Shown one piece after another: positions 20,935-31,564 of a DNA stretch of 64,000 nucleotides. The translations under genes were made by a program, and so were the position numbers. The notes beneath the pieces are model-generated. The model was not told where the DNA came from and did no database searches. It saw nothing but the letters and a program-made list of their open reading frames with translations. Each line of letters begins with the position of its first letter. The stretch's first letter is position 1. The DNA is from Porpolomopsis calyptriformis (lineage: Eukaryota > Basidiomycota > Agaricomycetes > Agaricales > Hygrophoraceae). Location of the stretch: NCBI GenBank assembly GCA_951640195.1, contig OX621168.1, forward strand, positions 992,001 through 1,056,000, written 5' to 3'.

Positions 20935-21910
20935 TGTCTGGGAGACCCAAAACACAGAGAGGAAGTGCCATGTCTGGATAATCCAAAACATGAAGGCAAA
21001 GATAGCGCAAAGCATAAAGTTCCTATGCACACACTCACTATGGTATAGCGTGCACAAGCGTGTCTGGGAGACTCAAAACACAGAGGAAGTGCCGTGTCTG
21101 GATAATCCAAAACATGAAGGCAAACAGGAGGCGAGCAAACATGATGTCTTTGCATATCAAAGTTGGCATGTGCACGCTCACTTTGGTAAAGCATGTGCAA
21201 ACACAAACTCACGCCAAGTCTCTTACCACCACGTCTTTTGGGTTTCCCAGAGACAATTCTCACATTGCATCTTTTGGATAATCCAGAGATGCTCTCGGGG
21301 AACCCGAAAGGATGTGTGCCCTGACGCGCTTCACAAATCAGGGCCTCTGTCAGTAATAGCCCTGATACTCAATGAAGCGTGTGCAACACACTGCCAACAC
21401 CGTCTTTTGGGTTTCCCAGAGACATACATCTTTGGATTCACTACTTGTACCTTGGAGACCCAAACATGGAGAGGAAGAGTCGTGTGTGGATAATCCAAAC
21501 CATGATTGATAGGGATCCAGGGATGGGATGGTGAGAGGAATAAGTACATACACTTCCTATCCTCGTTTCGCAGATTTATCCCTCTTCCATACCTTTGCTC
21601 TAACCCTCGTTTTCACTTTGCAGCTGTCATCATCGCCTTTCAGCTTTCGTTCGCTATTCTGTTTGTTCGCTATTCTGTTCTGTTCTATTCGCTTTCTGTT
21701 TTGTTCGCTTAGGTATGTTGTTTGCTTTTTATTCGCTTAGCTGCCTTGTTCACTCAGGTGTTTTGTGGTTCCAGCCTTTGTTCGCACAGTACCAAGATAT
21801 GGACTCCATCCCAGTTCAGTCTCTTGCCTCCGACTACCAGAGCTACCGCTGGTTACCTGACGATTGCGCAACATACTCCTTCTTTTGGTTGTCTAGGTCT
21901 TTTGGATAAT
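20935..21910 (+). repeat. Near-palindrome block 2
   Basis: About ten units, again mostly in pairs of a GGG-core and a GGATAATCC-core unit: 20,935-20,955 and 20,969-20,992; 21,060-21,080 and ~21,096-21,118 (forward sense); 21,233-21,254 and 21,268-21,291 (reverse sense); 21,402-21,423; ~21,480-21,502; ~21,888-21,910. Spacing within pairs is about 15-35 bp. The stretch between 21,510 and 21,780 is T/C-rich with repeated TTCGCT and holds no clear gene. Confidence 0.8.
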
Positions 21911-21999
21911 CCAGAGATCTCTTATTACAACATGCACTATGATCTATGGAATACCAATGCTTTTGGGAACCTAAAAGGGGTGCGCTGTTTGATGCGCTT

Positions 22000-23790
22000 C
22001 ACAAATCTGGGCCTTGTCAGTACTAGCCCTGTTACTCAACGAACCACTCACTCCCTGACGATGAAGTCTGCTATGCTGGAATCTCTTCCGCGCATGTTTA
22101 CAACTAACCTCGGCTGCCTTTTTCCAGCTCGCATGACAATAACATCGCCACGCCAGAGTACGTGTCTCCCCTTCTCAACAGCAACCTTATTGATCGGAAG
22201 CCTGCAGTGGTTCTTGTAGAACACTCAGAACGTGTTCACTTCATTGCCCTCATGGACGATAACGACACAGTCATGGATATAGGGCTGTGTACACACATTG
22301 GCCAGCAGGCCTTCCAAGAGGGGAAACTGAGTTGGTCCGCTATCATGTGCCTGGACGTGGACATATCTTGGTCGCTTAAATGATGCCGAATATCTACGCC
22401 CACGAATGGTAAGGTACCTAGCCTTTTGAGAGTTCAGTACTTGATGATACCATATGAAACAGCATACCTTTTGAGAGGGGGGAATGGGCTCGCGTGAAGA
22501 TGGCATCTGCGGTATGAGTATTGAGTATGTTATTCTGTATTCTATGTGCTCTGTTTATGCCAGTATATTATATATACTACAAGACACAATAATATGCCTA
22601 CGTCATAATAACTTTGTCACTTAACTTGGTCATTTAACTTGGTTGCTTAGGAGATGCCAGGACAAAAGCATCACCTTAGATTCATCAGACAAAAGTGTCG
22701 TGCTAGGAATGAGTACTTATAGTCCATCAGACCTGGCTGTCACTGTCCTCAGACACATTCCGATTATGTTTCGATCTCTACTTGGTCAGGGAATCTGCAA
22801 TCAGGCATTGCGTTCCACTCCAGAGGTAACTGCAAGTACAACGCAGGATAGCGCAGTTGATAATTCTACGGCCCAACCCGCATCTCATCAATCTGACAAT
22901 TCGATGGCTCGAGTTAAAAACCCTATCTCACGATCTGTGTCTTCGTTGTCTTTAGTCTTCAGTAATTCCTCGATCAGATCTCAGAAATAACATGGAGGTG
23001 AAGAACTTACCCCAGACACTGAAGAAATTGCATGTGCTGAATCTACCCCCCACATCGTTACTCATCGAACACCAGTAAGTGTAATGGACTCAGGACTCGG
23101 ACTGGCTAACACACCATTGAATATGACAGGGGCAAGGTGCGAGAAAGGTTCAATTGGTTGAGCAGGAGAGTATGAAGACCAAACTGGTAGTACAAGGCCA
23201 GGCGGAGCAAATTAAAGCATTAGAACAAGAGGTAGGCAAATCACCCTTGCAGGAAACCACGAAACTTACAATGTGATAGGTTGGAGCCTACAAGGAGTCA
23301 ATGGAAGCGCTTCAGCAGCAGATGGAAGCGGTGACTCGACAAGCTGATAAGCGAGTTGCAAATGAATTCGCAACCCTATCCAAACAGGTGATGATTCATC
23401 AAGCAAGAATAGAGGCTGAAGGTTAGTGCAGAGAAGGGCTGAGTTTGCAAGCAGCTGACTAGCTTTTCAAGCTGCCCAATTCCTGGATAAAGAGTGAGCT
23501 TGCATGCGCGAACAATTGATTATTGCAGAGAATTGGACAAATACACTTGAGGCAAAAGGTGAGCAAAAAGGAATAACCCAGTCAGCAGAACTGATGTGAC
23601 TTCGTGAAGCGGCAGTGGATGGGCATGCATCAGGATCCAGGGCTACACATCACTGGAACATCGATAGTAGAACACATGAACAAGATGATGAAATGATGGT
23701 TGGCGGGGATGATATTGGTGCTAGCAAGGTTGGGAAATGGGGGAAGTCCATATGACACCTCAACACAGTCAAGCATGGAAAGCAGAGAGC
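22000..23790 (+). pseudogene. Cargo ORFs in the middle of the CACTA element, unrecognised
   Basis: Open pieces: 22,162-22,383 (NLIDRKPAVVLVEHSERVHFIALMDD, CTHIGQQAFQEGKLSW); 22,643-22,990 (S/T-rich, ending in SVSSLSLVFSNSS); then short exons separated by GTA...CAG-like gaps giving QESMKTKLVVQG-EQIKALEQE and YKESMEALQQQMEAVTRQADKR (~23,150-23,370), a coiled coil. This could be one spliced gene or two. I do not recognise a family and see no catalytic motif. Stops near 22,381 and in the coiled-coil part suggest decay. Confidence 0.5.
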
Positions 23791-23817
23791 AATGCTAGAG
23801 TCTGAGAGTGACAAGGT

Positions 23818-25202
23818 GTGATAAATGCGAATTTGCGGGACAAGGAACTGATAGCTATACAACAGGATAGCCAAAGGGATATCAGTGTGCCGCCGCCGAT
23901 GACATTCAAAAGACTACGAGGCGGCGCAGGTCGTGCTCTAACTGTAAAGTCCAAGCAACCCCAAGTCTCAGGACTTGCCAAAGAACCCGATGAAAACCCC
24001 CAGCCAGCAGGATTCAATCAAGGCTCCCACAGGCCTGATCGAAACTATGAAGAACTCGACTTGGATGCAAAGTTGGGGATGATGTTTGGCTCTATCCAGC
24101 AACTGAGTTCTATGGTTGCTGCACTAGTAAACTAGAGGCCAATAAATGAAGATACACCCAAGAGGCGGCTACCCCTTTCCTTCTGAAGAGCTCCAACCAG
24201 AGGACGTGATCGAGAAAGGATGGAGAAAAACTGGTGAGCCCATCACAATCAACCATGATATTTGGGTCAAATTACATTGGATGTAGGGACTGGTGCATGA
24301 AATGATGAACAACCTCCTAGGGATCGCGAGAGACAAGGATATAGTGATGATTACAAGGCCCTTGATCGACACAATAATGGAGTATGAAACGGATAGTAGT
24401 CAAGGTCCCAGTTTGAAACCAATGAGACCGTATTTCACAAAAAAGCCGATGAAATACCAATGGAATCAATGGCTGGCGGAATTGTTCGTGGACAGATTTC
24501 AGGATGAACATCAGCTAACGCTTACAGCCAATGACCACTCTGAGCTTGAAGCGATGTTCGAGGATCGCTTGAAACGCCTTCACCGTCAACTCGCTTCAAC
24601 AAGTAGGGAATCTGACGAGACCATCGAGGACTACAGAGAATGCATGCTGAGGGAGAAAAAAGGGGAACTGAAGAGAAAAAGACCTAACACGCGACGTGGT
24701 CAGGTCAGTCTGCACTAAATCAACATAAATTAGGTCACTCACAAAGTTACAGTTGTTCATGATGAGGAAAGAGATAGCCCTGGCAAACAGGGTGGCTCCG
24801 CATGGGACAGTTGACGAAGCCTGGGACAAGCTTTTCAACATAGTCGACACCTTAACACTTATGGGGATGAGCTCCGATGAAAGTGATACCGACGAGAGAA
24901 ATAGGCCAATTTACAATGTCAAGAAACGAGTCTGGCGAAGTAAGGCACTAACTCGCTACTTGACGTTAGTGGACCATGATCACAACAAAACAAATGCTTA
25001 CGGGAATATTCGATTGGGTAATCCGCCGCGCACAAGGCTTCGACATTCCAGCAATACTAAGAGTGTCCGCAACCCCCCTACAGAGCTCCCCATAAATTTT
25101 TATGATGAAGATTGGTATTCCAGACTCACCAACAGGCAGAAGAGGGACCTCGCTGCAAAAGATCTGGTAGATCTTCCTGATATAACTGAGGCAGATGTGT
25201 AG
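23818..25202 (+). pseudogene. Cargo gene 3, C-terminal part (charged, DNA-binding-like)
   Basis: Three open pieces in series. 23,818-24,135 is basic then acidic (FKRLRGGAGRALTVKSKQ, then LDLDAKLGMMFGSIQQLSSM). 24,160-24,718 gives RRLPLPSEELQPEDVIEKGW and, after a TAG, HEMMNNLLGIARDKDIVM, WNQWLAELFVDRF and a K/R-rich end (EKKGELKRKRPNTRRGQ). 24,753-25,202 gives GTVDEAWDKLFNIVDTLTLMGMSSDESD, VWRSKALTRYLTLVD, NAYGNIRLGNPPRTR and LPINFYDEDWYSRL. The MSSDESD...VKKRVWRS...NPPR...FYDEDWY series recurs in uncharacterised agaricomycete proteins next to transposons, by my recollection. Function is unknown. A TAG at ~24,284 breaks the frame. Confidence 0.6.
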
Positions 25203-25254
25203 AGTACTCCTGTATGCGGACTCGAATGCCTACGTGAATTCAGTGAGAAAAGTT

Positions 25255-25915
25255 GTGTCTAGGGGACCCAAAACACAGTGGGACAGGAGCATGTGAGTAG
25301 CCAAGCATGGGCAAGAAGAGGTGTCTGGATAATCCAAAACACAGTGAGAGAAGAGGTGTGTCTGGATAATCCAAAACACGGTGGGAGAGGGAGAGAGAGG
25401 GGGATCGTGTCTGGATAATCCAGAACACGATGGTGGTGGTAAGAGTGATCGAGAACATGAGTTGTCATGCCAAAGCAGCATCAACAAAGTTTGGTCGGAC
25501 AATAAAGCAGCGTCAAACAACTTACAACAACAAAGCAGCATCAAACAAAGTCAGTTTGTGCATCAAAACAACTCACCACCATCGTCTTTTGGGATTCCCA
25601 GAGACGTCTCTTCCTCTACATCTTTTAGATAATCCAGAGATGCCTTCATATCCTTTTCTGTGTGTTTGTTGCTTTGTATATCGTTTCCCTCGCGACCTTG
25701 TACTCTCCTAGTATAAATGGACTGCTGAAATGCATTTGCATTACCTATCTATCGTACCCCTTGTTCCTTTCCTGTGTTTTGGGTGACCCAGACACGCACT
25801 ACCCAACTCCTTATCTTCCCGCTTGTTCCCAGTGTTTTGGGTGGCCCAGACACACACTACCCAACTCCTTATCTTCCCGCTTGTTCCCAGTGTTTTGGGT
25901 GGCCCAGATACCTCC
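25255..25915 (+). repeat. Near-palindrome block 3 (upstream of the transposase)
   Basis: Nine units: ~25,255-25,276, 25,321-25,342, 25,358-25,379 and 25,407-25,428 in forward sense; ~25,583-25,604 and 25,619-25,642 in reverse sense; then ~25,773, ~25,832 and ~25,892 (GTGTTTTGGGTG(A/G)CCCAGAC/TAC) in reverse sense. The last two sit in a ~60-bp tandem duplication (25,795-25,910). As in blocks 1 and 2, sense changes once from forward to reverse. Confidence 0.8.
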
Positions 25916-25934
25916 CGGCCTGCCCAACCCCGCT

Positions 25935-26738
25935 TATCTCATGATGCCAAATTGCTTCTGCACATCATTTGGATGCACCAAATGGGGAACTGATCCTGTA
26001 ACAAATCAATCTCTTGGCACCCCTGTAGATGCTCGTACACTTAAGCTTCACCAGCTTGAAGATCAAGCAGCCCTTGCACGCAAGGCCCGTGTTGCCTCAG
26101 ATCGTGCCGTCGCTGCAGAACTGGATAATATCGCTTCCTACCTTTCTTCAGTCACCCTCGCAGATAAAGTCTCCGGTGCTTCCCAAGGTCCTGGCTGCAT
26201 ATGGGCCAAAGCGAAGCCTGATCTCCAGGATATACAAAGTGCCTTCAACAATCACAATATCCCATCCTCTTCCCAGCAGTCTTCCTCGTCGTATCCACAG
26301 GATACTGTCGAAAATTCTGGCACTCCCCATAATGCATGCAAACGCATTCCTGATTCCCGTAGGAGCTGCGTAGTAGATCTGCTTTGGCGTTTGTCAAGTC
26401 TTGACTCACTTGTAAAGGCCTTTGTGGATGAGACGACCACCGCTTTGGACCACTTGGAATATCCTTTGACAGATGCAGCCTACCCGCTCAATGGCCTTCA
26501 CCAAAGTGGCCTCTCCCTTGAAAGCGATCTTGATTCGATTGCGAGCAAGGAGGCATCGGTGATGGAGATGAAACATTCTATCTATGAACGGCTTCACGAT
26601 TCCATGAATGCCCTTGAGCTATCCAACCGCAAGTGGAAGCATTGCAAGGACCAAAGTCGAGCTTTGCAGCCTAGCATTAAATACAATACCAGTGAGCCTA
26701 TTGGCTTTGCTGTGAACCAAGAGGATGATACTAATTAA
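25935..26738 (+). pseudogene. CACTA transposase, N-terminal region
   Basis: Open frame beginning near ATG ~25,941 (MMPNCFCTSFGCTKWG). A Cys-rich start (CFCTSFGC) followed by DPVTNQSLGTPVDARTLKLHQLEDQ resembles N-termini of fungal Tnp2-type transposases. The remainder is helical and charged (AALARKARVASDRAVAAELD; later WRLSSLDSLVKAFVDETTTALDHL) and probably links to the catalytic part. It ends in a stop at 26,738, and the coding sequence resumes in other frames from ~26,760, either by splicing or after frameshifts. Confidence 0.7.
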
Positions 26739-26759
26739 TTTGCTTTTTGTAGGCCATCA

Positions 26760-28120
26760 CTTCCAGCCCTTGCTGAGGGGCATTGATCCAGTGCTTCAGA
26801 TATCAATTTTTATGGTTGTAGCATGCAGCACTGTACTGGATATTAGAGCCTGAGGGTGCAGATTTATCTTCTCTATGCTGCAATATATTATCCAACTTAG
26901 CCTGATGTGAAACACCACTAAGTTGTCGCCTTGAGATCAGAAGCTCCTCAGTGATTTTCCAGTTGATATCTGTTCTGCATCAGAACATCTTCACCTGGAT
27001 AGCAAAAACACCATATATGCTATTTGTCCAGACCCAAAATGTCATTGAACGTATGCACCAACCTTCCAAGACAACTCTCCAATCCCATCCTATCTAACTC
27101 ACTGCACTCATAAACAATTTCGCGGCAGTAAGCATTGTAAGATGCAACTTCTTCGGCCACGGATCATATCAGGTGTCGAAATTCAAGTACCAATCAAGAC
27201 ATTTGTATCCTGGGACTTCAAAGACTGGATCGGCAGCCTGTTATCTCAGCTGGGTTATGAAAAGATGATGGATTCTACTTGGGACACCAAGAACCCAGGC
27301 GACGGGTTGAAGATGCATGATATATTTGATGGGAATATCCTTCAGAATTTCAAAGGTCCCAATGACAAGACACCCTTCAGCTCGGGCGGCGATAAAGCTC
27401 ACTACACTTTCTCGTTATGCGTCAACTTCTTCAACCCTCTGACCAACAAACAAGGAGGTCAGAAAATGTCAGTGGGCATAATCTCCTTGCTCTACCTGAA
27501 TCTCCCGCCAGATATCAGGTACAAACCTGAAAACATGTTCCTAGCTGGTGTCGTCCCAGGTCCACATGAACCCCCTTTGGATGCCCTCAATCATTACCTC
27601 ACCCCCCTCATCAATGACCTCTTGGAGTTCTGGCAGCCGGGTGTATGATTCTCGCAAACACAGCAATGCCGGGATGGAAGATTAGTCCGCTGCGCCCTTG
27701 TTGCACTCGTTTGCGACCTAGCTGCCACTCGTAAAACTGCTGGCTTCGTGGCCTGTTCTCACAATCACTTTTGTTCTATATGTCACTATACTAGACGCGA
27801 ACATGGCTATGGAAATACTGAATATCATACATGGAGACAACGTACAAGAGAAGATTGCTATGCTGCTGCCAAAAAAATACCAGAATGCATCAGACGCCAA
27901 AGAACAGTTGATGGCATTCACTGAGTCTGGTGTACACTGGTCAGAACTACTTCATCTACCTTACTTTGACCCTACATGCTTCGTCGTTCTTGATGCAATG
28001 CACAATCTCTTCTTGGGTCTGATCAAGGAACATTTTGACGGCATCCTTGGAATCCACCTTGACAAGGAGGAGGAGGAGAAAACTGTATTACAAATCTCCT
28101 TTTCTGATAGCTAGGAAGCA
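26760..28120 (+). pseudogene. CACTA Tnp2-like transposase, core region
   Basis: After degraded frames (~26,760-27,140, including FQDNSPIPSYLTHCTHKQF), the frame 27,142-27,648 is open: MDSTWDTKNPGDGLKMHDIFDG, FSSGGDKAHYTFSLCVNFFNP, and SLLYLNLPPDIRYKPENMFL followed by AGVVPGPHEPPLDALNHYL. The string from YLNLPPDIRY to the GPHEPP segment is a hallmark I associate with Tnp2 transposases. Then RLVRCALVALVCDLAATRKTAGF and CSHNHFCSICHYTRREHGYG (~27,690-27,810), likely a zinc-binding stretch, lie in shifted frames. 27,803-28,114 contains LPYFDPTCFVVLDAMHNLFLGLIKEHF. Several frame changes leave it non-functional as drawn unless introns explain them. Confidence 0.8.
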
Positions 28121-28389
28121 TTCTCGAAGAACGAACAGAAGAGTACAAAAAAACTGCTCAAATGGCTCCGGTCACCTCTCAGTGCCAGCCTCGCCACAAA
28201 TTCAGGTCATCTAGAATGGAAGAAAAAGTTTCTGACATTACATGAACGAGTACTCAGTTTCGCTTGCTCTGAACTGCATTGCGAACCCTCAATTGCAGGG
28301 CAATCATAGAAAACCAGGCTGAGAAAGGCTGACCTGGTTGACGCACTCATCACTTGGGTATGACTTTTGAATAATCCTTTTGCATTTCT

Positions 28390-29646
28390 AAGACTAATCA
28401 GTATTTATAGCGTGTTGCTCAACAGGAACAGGAGACTCATTTGGTGAGGCATGGCCATGTTCTCACGGTCGAGGAGTTGCAACAATTGCAGTCTGACATC
28501 GATACTATGGTGACTCCCTCATGGTTGACATCAGTGCCCGTAAACCTGGGCTCCCTGAGCCATGGAAAGCTCAAGGCAGACCAGTGGCGTGTCCTTGGTA
28601 CCACATATCTTCCCATCTCCCTGGTCCAGCTCTGGGCTAAGGTGGAGTCGGGCAATAACCAGTTAGATAGGTGTGGTAAAATATTGGATGTTACAATGGC
28701 ACTCCTTTCCGCAGTAGTTGTCACCTCTTCTTGTGTCACTTCACCTGCGCACGCTGATTTGTACCTGCAACACATGCAAGCATACCTTGCAGGTATCAAG
28801 ATGATTTTCCCTAATTATGAATTCCATCCTAATCATCATATGGCGCTCCACCTCCACGAATATTTACTCCTCTTTGGCCCTGTTCATGCATGGTGGACCT
28901 TTCCCTTTGAGAGGCTCATTGGTGTACTACAGTGGATTACTACCAATTATAGACCAGGAGAATTTGAAGAGACTATGTCTCGCTCCTTCACCAGATCTGC
29001 CAATCTGCAGGGCATTTTATCAAAGTCTAGTTGTCCGCAGGCAATGAAACACTGCCAGCCGATGTTCCAGAAACTCCTGGACCCACAAGTCCGCAACACG
29101 CTTGTTACTAATATCCTTAGTTTATCTGCTGCAGCGCAGGACACAGAAGATGAAGCTGTGAATGATTCCAATGAATAGAACTTGCACCCGATGCCTCAGA
29201 GCGTACATCAGGCCCTGGCTACCTTCCTCAGAGTCACCCCGCCATGCCACGCTAATTTCCTATCTCATTTGACCATTGACGGTATCACATATGCAATATC
29301 ATCAAAGCACCTTGGGAATAGTCAAGTTCTGATTGCCTCGGACGAAAGTGAGATGCCTGTCCCTGCCCAAATTGATTATATCTTGCAGTTGCGTGCCGCA
29401 AATACCGTCGAAACACTAATTGCTGTCCGGCGTTATGAACATGCTCAAGTCGCTTGTGACCCATTCCTTCGATACCCTATACTTTGGACTAGGATGTGGA
29501 GCACTCGACTCAAAGAGATCGAGATCATAACTACAAATGTGATCGACTCACATTTTGCTGCTTCTCACCTCTCATGGGAAGAGGTAGCGGTAACCATGGT
29601 GATATCATTGTCGCAGGTAAGTATATCCTTGTGCTTCAATGCCTGA
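28390..29646 (+). pseudogene. CACTA Tnp2-like transposase, C-terminal region
   Basis: 28,441-29,178 is a 245-codon open stretch: PVNLGSLSHGKLKADQWRVL, then YLPISLVQLW, NYEFHPNHHMALHLHEYLLLFGPVHAWWTFPFERLIGVLQ (in two stretches), and GEFEETMSRSFTRSANLQ. These match the conserved C-terminal half of fungal Tnp2-type transposases (HGKLKADQWR and PFERLIG...EETM). A TAG at 29,176-29,178 is followed in frame by 29,182-29,646 (HQALATFLRV, FLSHLTIDGITYAISSKHLGNS). An intron of ~50 nt may precede 28,410. This is the best preserved part of the transposase. Confidence 0.8.
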
Positions 29647-29792
29647 GGCTAACAGACGCGTCTCATTCAGATATATTGAGCAGGAGTAGTCTACTTGTAT
29701 TGTCTACTAAATTTTACAGTTCAGCTGTGTAAATTTGGCTGGACTATGGCCTACTTAATGTTCTTTCAATTGGTATATGTTGTGATCATCAT

Positions 29793-30235
29793 TGATAAGA
29801 AAATCTGCGCGTGCTTACTTACACGCCTATCGTTCCAGACATTGCATGCTGTAGTGCGCAATCAATCTTGTTGTGTACAAAATCTTAGATTTCCCGCTGA
29901 TTTTGCACCATGCAAAATGTTTGTACAATATTTATAATATTTCATATTTGAAAAGTTTCAATATTCGCAGAAAATTGCACACTGTAGAACTTTTTGTTTT
30001 CCAGAAATGTAAAATTATAATAAAATGCTACATTTTCCCATCTTTTTGCAAGAATGCGAAACAAAACAATTTACAAAGAGCAAAATTTGAGTGACATTGA
30101 ACATTTAAGACCGATTTTGCACAAAGCAGAATGAAAAAAATTGCAATAGACAAAATTTTTCACAAAATTTTAATAGGCTACTGACTATTCTACATAAGAT
30201 TTTGCATGTGGGAAAATAGTCGGGTGCAAGGAGTG
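29793..30235 (-). repeat. Right terminal inverted repeat of the CACTA element
   Basis: Inverted copy of 14,443-14,885; ends GGGTGCAAGGAGTG before CTT at 30,236-30,238. It contains the same ATTTTGCA-like motif series in mirror order. Confidence 0.9.
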
Positions 30236-30238
30236 CTT

Positions 30239-31297
30239 AGACATGATTAGCTCAAGACCCACAACCCCTCTGTGGACTGGAAAGCTGGTACCCTCAATTT
30301 CAATTGATGCCCCCCAGACTATCACCCCTCTGTCAACTCCTTCAACATCAACAACCTCACTCTGGAAGATGATGATTGCCTCCTCATGGTCAATCTCACT
30401 CCTGCTATCCAGATTTGGTTAATAACTACCAAGTTGCAGGAATTTGCAATCAAAGCCACTGAAACTCAGAAGAAGGATCACAATTGGAGAGATATCATCC
30501 CTTATTATCTTCACGAATTCCAAGACGTCTTCACCAAGAAAGACTTCAATGAGCTACCACCTCCTCACCCTTGGAATCACACAATCGAACTACTCCCAGG
30601 TACTGAAGAGAAGCTTGATTACAAGATCTACCCCCTCAGTGTGGATGAATGCTTGCAACTTGATGAATTCATTGAAGAAAATCTCCAAACTAGATGAATC
30701 TATCCTTCCATCTCCCCCATTGCCTCCCCCTTCTTCTTTATTCAGAAAGACAGTCAACTATGCCTGATCCAAGATTACTAGAAATTGAACAATATGACCA
30801 TCAAGAATCATTACCCCCTCCCCTTGATCACCGAACTCATTGATGCCCTGCAGAATACTCATTACTTCACTAAATTGGATATCCATTAGGGCTACAACAA
30901 TGTTTGCATCAAGGAAGGCAATGAATATACAGCTGCATTCAGGACTAACCATGGCTTGTTCAAACCCCTAGTTATGTTCTTTGGACTCAGGATCTTGCCT
31001 GCAACCTTTCAGACAATGATAAATAACTTTTTCCATGTTCAGATCCATCAAGGTTATGTTTTGATTTATATTGACAATATACTGATCTTCAATAAGGATC
31101 TTGAGATGCACCACCAGCATGTCTATGAAGTCATGTCTCTACTTTGCAAGCACAAGCTTTATCTCAAGCCTGACAAGTGTGAATTCAATCAAAAACAAGT
31201 GGAATATCTCAGAGTCATTATCTCCAAAGGCTAAGTCAAGATAGACCCAATTAAGGTTCAAGGTATCACTAATTGGCTGACCCTGACCTGCAAATAC
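30239..31297 (+). pseudogene. D2 pol, second part: reverse transcriptase
   Basis: Resumes after the CACTA insertion with LKTHNPSVDWKAGTLNF. It covers FTKKDFNELPPPHPWNHTIEL, KNHYPLPLITELIDAL (~30,800), the RT palm FGLRILPATFQTMINN and VLIYIDNILIF (~31,060; YIDN instead of YIDD), and LKPDKCEFNQKQVEYLRVI. Stops occur at ~30,695, ~30,775, ~30,887 and ~31,232, corresponding to Trp, Gln or Arg codons elsewhere. It ends abruptly at 31,297 against a copia LTR. Confidence 0.85.
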
Positions 31298-31556
31298 TAT
31301 TAAGGCTGGAAGCTACTGCCTTAAGAACCACATCTGGTGTCAAGCTTCACTATCAATACTAATAATATGGTGATATAAATACAGGAAGGTACTAACCTGG
31401 TGTCAAGCTTCACTATCAATACTAAGAAACAGTGAGCTTGACACCAGAGGCTTTGGACGCATTTTTGACCAAATAAGAACAAACAAATCAGCCACAACTT
31501 CGGACTGGTACAAACCAGTTACTGCTCTATGCAGAGGAGATCATCACATCCTAACA
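31298..31556 (-). repeat. Copia copy 1 3' LTR
   Basis: 259 bp; minus strand TGTTAGGATGTG...CCTTAATA. Related to the LTRs at 33,522-33,767, 35,619-35,879 and 39,237-39,494. AATAC precedes it in the D2 sequence; the partner duplication is lost. Confidence 0.9.
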
Positions 31557-31564
31557 CTCCCCCT

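Larger units (their letters stand above)
14443..30235 (+). mobile_element. 15.8-kb CACTA-type DNA transposon with long TIRs and cargo genes
   Basis: The element begins CACTCCTTGCACCC and ends with its reverse complement, GGGTGCAAGGAGTG. CTT lies on both sides (14,440-14,442 and 30,236-30,238); the paralogue D1 has a single CTT at the matching place (about 41,208). CACTA elements have CACT-type ends, a 3-bp duplication and Tnp2-like transposases, all seen here. The TIRs are about 443 bp. Inside are a minus-strand ~800-aa gene relic, a minus-strand WD40 relic, plus-strand charged/coiled-coil gene relics, the transposase, and three intergenic blocks of 22-24 bp near-palindromes. The genes contain stops, so this copy is probably inactive. 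Confidence 0.92.
12880..31297 (+). mobile_element. Gypsy copy D2, truncated at both ends, interrupted by a CACTA element
   Basis: Plus-strand gypsy relic in two pieces, ~12,880-14,442 and 30,236-31,297, separated by the 15.8-kb CACTA insertion. It aligns with D1 (39,495-45,199) from the middle of gag to the RT/RNase H boundary. Its 5' LTR and gag start are missing at the junction with the transposase fragment. Its 3' part is missing beyond the copia LTR at 31,298. Confidence 0.9.

Noticed and set aside
17520..25915. Short repeats that might be a CRISPR array
   Set aside because: Spacing is irregular, units occur in both senses and two core types, no cas genes are present and the sequence is clearly fungal.
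26029..26373. Separate 114-codon gene overlapping the transposase N-terminus
   Set aside because: Out-of-frame shadow of the 25,662-26,738 frame, which carries the recognisable Cys-rich start.
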